This document shows, one piece after another, positions 56,499 to 64,000 of a stretch of 64,000 nt of DNA; the stretch's first letter is position 1, and each line of letters starts with the position of its first letter. Where the stretch lies: NCBI RefSeq assembly GCF_000801105.2, contig NC_079511.1, forward strand, positions 11,152,784-11,216,783. Direction: 5' to 3'. Under the pieces are notes generated by a model. That model saw nothing but the letters and a program-made list of their open reading frames with translations. It ran no database searches and had not been told where the DNA came from. A program made the position numbers and the translations under genes. This DNA comes from Raphanus sativus. Lineage: Eukaryota; Streptophyta; Magnoliopsida; Brassicales; Brassicaceae.

Positions 56499-57364
56499 TT
56501 TTGCTTATAGTTCGATTTTAAAAGTATATAGACAAGACTACAAATTCTACCACTATAAACCAGCGATCATGATTCATCATTTACCCAAACTCAATCCACC
56601 GATCCGATTATCTTTGTATGCACCCCATATTCCCACTCATGACTCATGTCTCTATTCTTGAAACTTATTGCAGAAGGTATAACTAGTATAACAGATTCTA
56701 TGATGTAACATGTTCATAATGGAATGAATACCTACTAAGCTCTACTTGTACTTAACATAAAACATTGGTTAATTTAACGTACGAAGGAGAAAAGAAAGTC
56801 AAATTTTCCGCTTTAGTTAGAAAAGTCTGCCTTTTTCAAGTGACTTGAAACCGTTTATAATTTACAACAACCGAAACGTAACGTATTATAACTTGAATTA
56901 AAAAAAAACGAAAAAAATCGGGTAGTGGATAAGAAGAGCAAAATACAATGCATTCAAGAAACATATTGTACATAAAAATCAACCATATACGATCTTTTTC
57001 TTCAATAGGATAATACAGGTGATGAAGATCTTACGTTTACGTTTCCATTAGAATCCCTGTATTCAACTTTCTCTTCCACTTGTTAATATTTGAAATATAT
57101 ATGTTTAGATGTATATAAAATATGAAATAAAGCTGGACAGATGCGACTCAATCACTGATTCCCTTTCATGATAACGATTCCTCTGTATAATAAATGTTTT
57201 TAGACAAGAAATTTCAAAGTCTTTAACCAAAAAAAAAAAAAAATTCAAAGTCAACCGATATGACGACACAAGAGTCAATTTTAAATTGATTTTTCTCTCT
57301 AGATTTTTATTTTATAAGCTAAAATCCTAATAGAGACAGACCTATCGAAAGAGAGAGAGAAAAA
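56499..57364. promoter_or_regulatory. Promoter region of the first berberine-bridge-like gene, with W-box motifs
   Basis: Three TTGACT words on the minus strand (at about 56798-56803, 57249-57254 and 57273-57278) match the WRKY W-box TTGAC[C/T]; the last two are 24 bp apart. A block around 57240-57265 (AAATTCAAAGTCAACC plus ATATGAC) is conserved upstream of the second gene (about 60645-60672). WRKY control fits the pathogen-induced Arabidopsis relatives such as FOX1, but is inferred. Confidence 0.45.
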
Positions 57365-58948
57365 ATGAAAGACGCATTCTCTGTTTTGTGTCTTGTTCTT
57401 TTGGTTTCAGTTTTAGAAGTAGCAGTAGCGGAACCAAACTCTGCAAGCTTCATCGAATGCCTACACTATCGAACTAGTCCGAATAATACAATAACCGATG
57501 CCATCTTCACGCCCGATAACACCACCACCTTCTTGCCTTCTTACGTGTCCTACACGAAAAACAAGAGGTACTATAACCCTAACCAAAACCTACTAGCCAT
57601 CGTGGTGGCGGAACATGTATCTCATGTTCAAGCCACAGTGGTCTGCGCAAAGACCAACGATATACAACTCCGTACACGAAGTGGCGGTCATGACCTCGAA
57701 GGCCTTTCTTACATATCCTCTGTTCCATTTGTCATTCTTGATATGCACAATCTTAGGTCAATTACCGTTGACGTGTCAAGCAAGAAAGCTTGGGTTCAGT
57801 CTGGTGCGACCTTGGGAGAGCTCTACGTAAAGATCAAAGACGCAAGCAAAAGGCTAGCGTTCCCAGCTGGCGTGTGTCCTACGGTAGGAGTAGGAGGACA
57901 TATAAGCGGTGGAGGGTACGGTAATCTCATAAGAAAATATGGAATCACGGTGGACCATGTCGTTGATGCTCTATTAGTCGATGTCAACGGCAAGCTATTG
58001 AACCGAGCTACAATGGGAGAAGATCTCTTTTGGGCCATTCGCGGTGGTGGTGGTGCGAGCTTCGGGGTTATCCTCTCTTGGAAAATCAACCTCGTTGAGG
58101 TTCCAAAGATCATGACCGTGTTTAGGGTTAACAAAACATTGGAACAGGGAGGCACTGATGTTCTCTACAAGTGGCAGCTTGTCTCTACCAAGTTCCCTGA
58201 AGATCTTTTCATGAGAGCATGGCCTCAGGTCGTAAATGGAACAAGAATTGGCGATAGAACCATCGCGGTTGTGTTCTATGCTCAGTTCTTTGGTCGAGCC
58301 GACAAGCTAATGGCGTTACTAAACAAGAGGTTGCCTGAACTAGGGCTAAAACGTGAAGATTGTCATGAAATGAGCTGGTTTGAAACGACGTTGTTTTGGG
58401 CTGATTACCCTGAAGGTACACCACCAAGTGTTCTTCTAGAAAGACCTACGAATCCAGGATTCTTCAAAAGCAAATCAGATTACGTCAAGAAACCTATACC
58501 TAAAGAAGGGTTCGAGAAGCTTTGGAAGAATTTTTTTCAATTCAAACACACCGTGTGGATGCAAATGAACGCTTACGGTGGAGTGATGGACAGGATTCCG
58601 TCCAACGCCACGGCGTATCCTCATCGGAAAGGAAACATGTTCAAGGTTCAATACTCTACGACGTGGTTGGACGCAAGTGAAACAGAGACTAGCCTGAGTT
58701 TGATGAAGGAGCTATATGAGGTTGCGGAACCGTACGTCTCAAGTAACCCGAGAGAGGCGTTTTTTAATTACAGAGACATCGATATCGGAAGTAATCCTAG
58801 TGGTGAGACAAGCGTGGATGAAGCTAAGATCTATGGTACCAAATATTTCTTGGGGAATTTGAAGAGGCTGATGGAAGTTAAAGCTAAGTATGATCCTGAG
58901 AATTTTTTTAAGAACGAGCAGAGTATTCCTCCTGTTCGGTTCATGTAG
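57365..58948 (+). CDS. Berberine-bridge-enzyme-like FAD-linked oxidase (first of tandem pair)
   Basis: 527 aa, intronless. The signal peptide covers residues 1-22. The PCMH-type FAD domain carries both bicovalent FAD anchors: His109 in RSGGHD and Cys171 in PAGVCPTVG, followed by GGHISGGGYG. The BBE C-terminal domain has FFNYRDID and KYFLGNLKRLMEVKAKYDP. Several N-x-T/S sites suggest a secreted glycoprotein. Family members oxidise monolignols, oligosaccharides or defence metabolites in the cell wall; substrate cannot be assigned. It has HDLEGLSY where the second copy has HDYEGLSY. The cluster corresponds to Arabidopsis At1g26380-At1g26420, which includes FOX1 (4-hydroxy-indole-carbonyl nitrile pathway). 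Confidence 0.94.
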   Translation: MKDAFSVLCLVLLVSVLEVAVAEPNSASFIECLHYRTSPNNTITDAIFTPDNTTTFLPSYVSYTKNKRYYNPNQNLLAIVVAEHVSHVQATVVCAKTNDIQLRTRSGGHDLEGLSYISSVPFVILDMHNLRSITVDVSSKKAWVQSGATLGELYVKIKDASKRLAFPAGVCPTVGVGGHISGGGYGNLIRKYGITVDHVVDALLVDVNGKLLNRATMGEDLFWAIRGGGGASFGVILSWKINLVEVPKIMTVFRVNKTLEQGGTDVLYKWQLVSTKFPEDLFMRAWPQVVNGTRIGDRTIAVVFYAQFFGRADKLMALLNKRLPELGLKREDCHEMSWFETTLFWADYPEGTPPSVLLERPTNPGFFKSKSDYVKKPIPKEGFEKLWKNFFQFKHTVWMQMNAYGGVMDRIPSNATAYPHRKGNMFKVQYSTTWLDASETETSLSLMKELYEVAEPYVSSNPREAFFNYRDIDIGSNPSGETSVDEAKIYGTKYFLGNLKRLMEVKAKYDPENFFKNEQSIPPVRFM

Positions 58949-60810
58949 TATAAAGTAATTTTAAGCATATTGTTACTTTTCGATCATATACTTACTTAAC
59001 AAAAATAATAACTAGAAAATTATGTTCGCAACAGAGAAAAAAAAACAATAATAAGTTATGTGAGCGTTGGTAATAGACATTGCAGTTTAATAGTTATCGT
59101 CTCATTTGCATATGGACCTCTCCCCCATCCCCTTCAATTACATATTGTTATTTTAAGCAAGACCAAAAATATTGCTTCAGTATCAGATAAAACCAAACAT
59201 TATAATTCTCTTTCATACTTTTACAATATTAACAAGGAAATGTATTGGTACACCTGCATACAAGACTAAAATACAAATGATATTATTTAATTTTATTTTG
59301 GTCAAACGATAAATGACTGCTCTCCACTAAAGGAGGGATTATTTATAAATGATGATAACAAAGCCATCACGGCTAACAAATTCGCTGCTACAAAAGTCAA
59401 GCGAAAAACCATAAAAACAGAAGATAGAGGCAGTCATTATATACATAAGCAACAAGCATTGCTGATGAGACGCCCTAAATACAAATGATATTATATTATA
59501 CATAATTGGGTAAGGTTCCGAATTTCTCTGACGGCTAAATGATAAGCCTACAAAGATATAGGCTCAATATTTCACTAAACAAACCACAAAGATATGTAAC
59601 ACAGAGAGTTAACCATCGTTTGCGGTCTACTCCACCCACAAACAAAATCCAAAAACTAGGAAAAAATCATCTCAACAAAGGCTGAAAGAACGATACGAGT
59701 AAGTAATCCAGAAGTCGACTTCTTCGGAGAATCTAGTGGAAATAATTTTGAATACTATATTATTGTATTCGATTATTACATAGTAACGCTTTAGACAATT
59801 TGGGAATATCTACGGGATATGCACTCTGCATTCTCCAAATTACGATCCTGCTTAATCCTTCAGACAATTGAAGATATTTCGGCCAACATGCATGCCAAAT
59901 CGAAAGGTATGTTCGCTGTGGTTGTTTACCTAAACAATCGGTATGACTATGAACAAAACATAGTGGGCTCTTCGAGTTGTTGTACATTAACGTGGTTACT
60001 TTCAATTGAAAGCGAATGTTTAAATGTGTAGATGTATTTAATGCTGAGGAAAAAATAAATCAACGTTGTGCTCTAAGAAAAGTCTATTCCACGCGAAGAA
60101 AAAAAGGCTGCTTCAAAATTTCACGACAATCTTAAGAAACTTTAGTTTTTTTTTCAGTCATGCAAACACGTAACCTATAAAATTGAATTCAACGAGGGAG
60201 AAAACAGTAACTGGATCAGAAGAGAGGAAAATTCAGTGCTTTCTAGATTATATATTTTTACATAAAAATGAACAAAATTTAATCACAACTGATTTTCAAT
60301 AAAAATATGGGTTTCTTGAAAATATGAATGAAGTCTCATCTTCTGTTTACACTAATAAAATCTGAGTATATACATTCAAATTCTTTCCAGTATATCATAA
60401 CTGGCTATTATTATAAACCAAACCCTAAAGTAGCATCCAAATATATATGTGGAAGTGAATACGAATGTGCAATATAGCTGTATATTTCAACACGTGTTCT
60501 TGACCATGAGATGGCTATAGAGTCTTTCAATATACTTGATTACCATAATTTATAGTAAGTTGCGTTACAAGTTCCATATATTTATATATTTCAAAGAAAA
60601 AATCGCATAAGCTATTCAAATTACACCAACATATTTGAGAAAAAAAATTCAAAGTAAACCTATATGACAAAAAAATCAATTTAAGAAAAAAATTCAACGG
60701 ATTTCTTTTGATAAGAAGTTTTCCTGAGGAATTTTTTTCTATAAATTGAGATGAACGTAGAAGCATAAGTCATATTACATCAAAACAAAACACAACAAAC
60801 AAACAAAAAA
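58949..60810. other. Spacer between the two BBE-like genes
   Basis: About 1.9 kb, AT-rich. No coding remnant of the additional BBE genes present in Arabidopsis was recognised. A TATA box CTATAAATT lies at about 60740-60748, some 70 bp before the ATG of the second gene. Short open frames here show no protein-like features. Confidence 0.5.
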
Positions 60811-62400
60811 ATGAAAGAAGTACTTTCAATATTGTGTCTTGTTCTTCTTGTTTCGGTTTCCGAAGCAGCAGTACCGAAACCACATTTTGAAAACTTCATC
60901 AGATGCCTTCGCTCTCGTACTAGTCAGGAGACTCCAATCAGCGATGACATCTTCACCGCCGAGAATACCACAACCTTCTTGTCATCTTACGTGTCCTACA
61001 CGAAAAACAAGAGGTTCACTAGCCCTAACTACAAAACACTGATGGCCATTGTCACGGCAAAACATGTGTCTCATATTCAGGCCACGGTGGTTTGCGCAAA
61101 GTCCAATGGTATCCAGCTCCGTATCAGAAGCGGCGGTCATGACTACGAGGGGCTTTCTTACATGTCCTCTGTGCCATTTGTCATCCTCGATATGTTCAAC
61201 CTTAGGTCTATTACCGTTGACGTGTCAAGCAAGAAAGCTTGGGTTCAGTCTGGTGCAACGTTGGGAGAGCTCTACACAAAGATCAACAACGCTAGCAAAA
61301 CGTTAGCATTCCCAGCTGGCGTTTGCGCTACCGTGGGAGCTGGAGGACACATAAGCGGTGGAGGGTATGGTAACCTCATGAGAAAATACGGAATCACGGT
61401 GGATCATGTCGTTGATGCTCAAATAGTCGATGTCAACGGCAAGCTCTTGAACCGAGCTACCATGGGAGAAGATCTATTTTGGGCCATTCGCGGTGGTGGT
61501 GGTGGGAGTTTTGGAGTTATCCTCTCTTGGAAAATCAACCTCGTTGAGGTTCCAAGGATCATGACAGTATTTAGGGTTAACAAAACATTGGAACAAGGAG
61601 GCACTGATGTTCTCTACAAGTGGCAGCTTGTCTCAACCAAACTTCCAGAGACTCTTTTCATCAGAGCGATGCCTCAGGTCGTAAATGGAACGAGACGCGG
61701 AGAGAAGACCATCGCGGTTGTGTTCTATGCTCAGTTCATGGGACGAGCCGACGAGCTGATGGCTATAATGAACCAAAGCTTGCCTGAACTAGGGCTAAAA
61801 CGTGAAGACTGTCAAGAAATGAGCTGGCTTAACACAACCTTGTTTTGGGCTGATTATCCGGCCGGCACACCGACAAGCATTCTCTTAGATAGACCATCCA
61901 GCCCGGGAGATTTCTTCAAGAGCAAGTCAGATTACGTCAAGAAACCAATCCCCAAAGAAGGTATGGAGAAGCTTTGGGCGGCAATGTTGAAATTCAACAA
62001 TGTTGTGTGGATGCAATGGAACCCATACGGCGGCGTGATGGACCGTATTCCGTCGACTGCCGCGGCGTTTCCTCACCGTAAAGGAAACTTGTTCAAGATT
62101 CAATACTTTACTACATGGTTGAACGCAAGCAACACAGAGGCTAGCTTGAATATGATGAGGGAGTTTTACGAGGTTGCGGAACCGTATGTGTCAAGTAACC
62201 CGAGAGAGGCATTCCTTAACTACAGAGACATGGATGTTGGAAATAATCCAAGTGGTCAGACAAACATTGACGAAGCTAAGATCTATGGCTCGAAATATTT
62301 CTTGGGGAACTTGAAGAGGCTGATGGAAGTCAAAGCAAAGTATGATCCTGAGAACTTCTTCAAGAACGAGCAGAGTATTCCTCCTGCGCGTGTAAACTAG
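60811..62400 (+). CDS. Berberine-bridge-enzyme-like FAD-linked oxidase (second of tandem pair)
   Basis: 529 aa, intronless, with signal peptide (residues 1-21). FAD anchors are His110 (RSGGHDYEGLSY) and Cys172 (PAGVCATVG), then GGHISGGGYG. The C-terminal BBE domain has FLNYRDMD and KYFLGNLKRLMEVKAKYDP. It is clearly a tandem duplicate of the gene 1.9 kb upstream: overall roughly three quarters identical by eye, but almost identical at the DNA level over about 61201-61265 and 61500-61630, suggesting gene conversion. Probably secreted to the apoplast. Substrate unknown; closest expectation is the Arabidopsis At1g26380-At1g26420 group. Confidence 0.94.
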   Translation: MKEVLSILCLVLLVSVSEAAVPKPHFENFIRCLRSRTSQETPISDDIFTAENTTTFLSSYVSYTKNKRFTSPNYKTLMAIVTAKHVSHIQATVVCAKSNGIQLRIRSGGHDYEGLSYMSSVPFVILDMFNLRSITVDVSSKKAWVQSGATLGELYTKINNASKTLAFPAGVCATVGAGGHISGGGYGNLMRKYGITVDHVVDAQIVDVNGKLLNRATMGEDLFWAIRGGGGGSFGVILSWKINLVEVPRIMTVFRVNKTLEQGGTDVLYKWQLVSTKLPETLFIRAMPQVVNGTRRGEKTIAVVFYAQFMGRADELMAIMNQSLPELGLKREDCQEMSWLNTTLFWADYPAGTPTSILLDRPSSPGDFFKSKSDYVKKPIPKEGMEKLWAAMLKFNNVVWMQWNPYGGVMDRIPSTAAAFPHRKGNLFKIQYFTTWLNASNTEASLNMMREFYEVAEPYVSSNPREAFLNYRDMDVGNNPSGQTNIDEAKIYGSKYFLGNLKRLMEVKAKYDPENFFKNEQSIPPARVN

Positions 62401-62870
62401 TAATATTCCTCAAATTTATTTATCAGGTGTAATAAGTTATGTGTGTGCAAAAACAAAAAGGTTATGTGTGTGCATGTGTTGTAGCCTTTACTATTGTTTT
62501 CGTTATTGTTCAATTTGTATGATGATCATTTGGCTGTATTTATTCATTACACAATAAAGAATTTCACGGAATGTATTCTTCTTGCAGATATTTGGATTGA
62601 TGCGGTTAATAAAAGGGATTAGAATAGTAGAAGCCTTTAATTAGACCTAAAAATTTGAAAGACATAAAGATTAGCCGAAGCCTAACCCTGATTAGAACAG
62701 CCACGCCTAACCCGTAATAAATCATACTTATGTTTTGAAATAGTAGCATTCGACCTAACTACAATCTTGTGGGCTTTCTTGAAATGGTTAGCGTATTCCA
62801 TTTGTTTTGTAATGAATGTCAATGATTAGAACTCAAATATTTTTGTGTTAGTCATACCAGTTCAAGAAAT

Positions 62871-62902
<32 letters not shown>

Positions 62903-63355
62903 TGGTAAAAATGTTAAAAATTTGTACCATTTTCAGAGTTTTGACATAAGTTACAAAGACACTAGTATTATTTTAACGTTTTGGTATAGAAAAAAATCTT
63001 CTATATATGTTTACGGAAAATGTTAAACATAATGATTTGGGTTTTCTGGAACTGGTTTAACTTATACATCTACTTAACTTAAAATTGTGACTTACCAGTT
63101 ACCACCATGTCTTTTTTTAACTTTTGTTTCTTGGGGTTGGGGGCAATAGTTTTGACTTTAAGAGTATTTTGACTTTTGTAAGATGTCTCAAATTGATTCA
63201 AAGGCTTAACTTAATAAATATGGGCCTCGTTTTCACTGAGCAAAAGACACATTAACGCAGCATGCCTCTCTTTTTAACCAGCGCCGAAGAAGCTGTATGC
63301 GTGTTCTGGAAGTTTTCGCGCTGCTGTGAACGAATCTCGGTGAAGCTTTTCCCCA
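62401..63355. other. Intergenic between BBE-like gene and DEAH helicase gene
   Basis: The left part is the 3' UTR of the BBE-like gene. A compound CA/TA microsatellite lies at about 62871-62902. The last 60 bases are the leader of the helicase gene. No other gene seen. Confidence 0.5.
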
Positions 63356-64000
63356 ATGGCGCAAGGAGAACTCAAAATCTCTGTACTTAACAGTAAACGG
63401 AACCCTGAATCCCCAATTGATTCACGCAAAAGGTGAAGAATCTCTCTACTTTCTAGGGTAAAACTACATGATGATTCCCAGGAAAAAAAAAGAGTTTTTA
63501 ACCTTTGTGAATTTCGTTGACAAAAAAAAAAAAAAACCTTTGTGAATTTTGACTTTTATCACAGAAAGAGGCAGAAGATAGCAGAACATAGAAAGTCTCT
63601 TCCTATTGCATCAGGTGCAATTTTTTTTATTATAGAGAAAGTCTTTCTCTCATGGCCGTGCCCGTGCATGGAGACTAACTTTGTTTTTTTTTCCAGCGGA
63701 GAAGCGTCTGATTGAGTTGGTTCGTAAGAACGATGTTTTGATTATTGTTGGTGAAACTGGTAGTGGGAAGACTACTCGTAAGTTGTTTATTTACTTGATG
63801 ATTGTTCTTGACTTCTTACATAGAGTGATGATGTTTTTTTTTTATTATTATTATACAGAGCTGCCTCAGTTTCTATTCAGTGCTGGATTCTGTAGGGAAG
63901 GGAAGATGGTTGGGATAACACAGCCGAGGCGTATCGCTGCTATGTCTATTGCCAAAAGGGTAGCTGAGGAGAGTGAAGTTGAGTTGGGGCAGAGGGTTGG
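63356..64000 (+). CDS. RID1: DEAH-box RNA helicase, N-terminal part (cut by window)
   Basis: Four exons are visible: 63356-63432, 63565-63614, 63697-63777 and 63859 to the window edge. They begin MAQGELKISVLNSKRNPESP and continue through [47 protein letters not shown] to GITQPRRIAAMSIAKRVAEES. Motif I ([10 protein letters not shown]) and motif Ia (TQPRRIAAMS) are those of DEAH/RHA helicases. The DEAH box itself lies beyond the edge. Position next to the BBE cluster matches Arabidopsis RID1 (At1g26370), a nuclear splicing-associated helicase needed for root initiation and female gametophytes. The start ATG lies in good context, 63 bp past an AT-rich promoter end. Confidence 0.93.

Overview
The window is nuclear plant DNA from a crucifer (Brassicaceae), most likely tribe Brassiceae (Brassica, Raphanus, Sinapis or a relative). 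It has spliced genes with GT-AG introns, two nuclear tRNA genes and plant transposons. Read from right to left, its genes follow the order I recall for Arabidopsis thaliana chromosome 1 from about At1g26370 to At1g26610: RID1-type helicase, berberine-bridge-like oxidases, ureide permease UPS5, a PPR/TPR protein, an MRGBP/Eaf7-like protein, 14-3-3 iota, a PPR protein, a CobW-type GTPase, a parvulin, beta-glucosidase BGLU40, UDP-glucose dehydrogenase, an ELM2/SANT-like protein, a C2H2 zinc-finger gene, CLE9 and a second C2H2 gene. A three-monomer array of a 177-bp satellite carrying AAGCTT, and a PPR gene close to radish Rfo, point to the Brassica/Raphanus lineage. All locus names come from memory of Arabidopsis.

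Layout. 1-14.3 kb: a C2H2 repressor cut by the left edge, then an inserted zone between it and CLE9. That zone holds a 5'-truncated Rfo-like PPR ORF, a fragment resembling the C-terminus of AP-4 epsilon split by a 683-bp hAT element, and a 5.8-kb LINE with both ORFs open and a perfect 17-bp target duplication. CLE9 and a second C2H2 gene with an EAR motif follow. 14.3-22 kb: gene-free, AT-rich DNA with a hAT element and a Helitron. 22-31.5 kb: ELM2 gene (with a premature stop), UGD1-like gene, a Helitron, then intact 11-exon BGLU40. 31.5-34.1 kb: Helitron end, tRNA-derived SINE and a foldback MITE. 34.1-42.8 kb: compact housekeeping block (parvulin with an internal nonsense codon, CobW GTPase, PPR protein, tRNA-Ala, 14-3-3, MRGBP-like). 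43-44.6 kb: a 1.7-kb, almost entirely foldback element. 45-47.6 kb: PPR/TPR gene. 47.7-54.8 kb: a nested repeat zone with three copies of a local repeat, separately hit by a solo LTR, an Emigrant-like MITE, a hAT element and the satellite array. 54.8-64 kb: UPS5, tRNA-Asn, two tandem berberine-bridge-like genes, and the first exons of a DEAH helicase running off the right edge.

The genes do not form a pathway; this is a syntenic block. UGD1 (cell-wall sugar supply), the beta-glucosidase, UPS5 (allantoin/uracil transport) and the oxidases are metabolic. The C2H2, ELM2, MRGBP, CLE9, 14-3-3 and RID1 genes are regulatory or developmental. The parts most worth a second look are the transposon and satellite layers, the Rfo-like PPR remnant, two nonsense codons in otherwise conserved genes, a GC-AG intron, and an in-frame skippable intron in UPS5.
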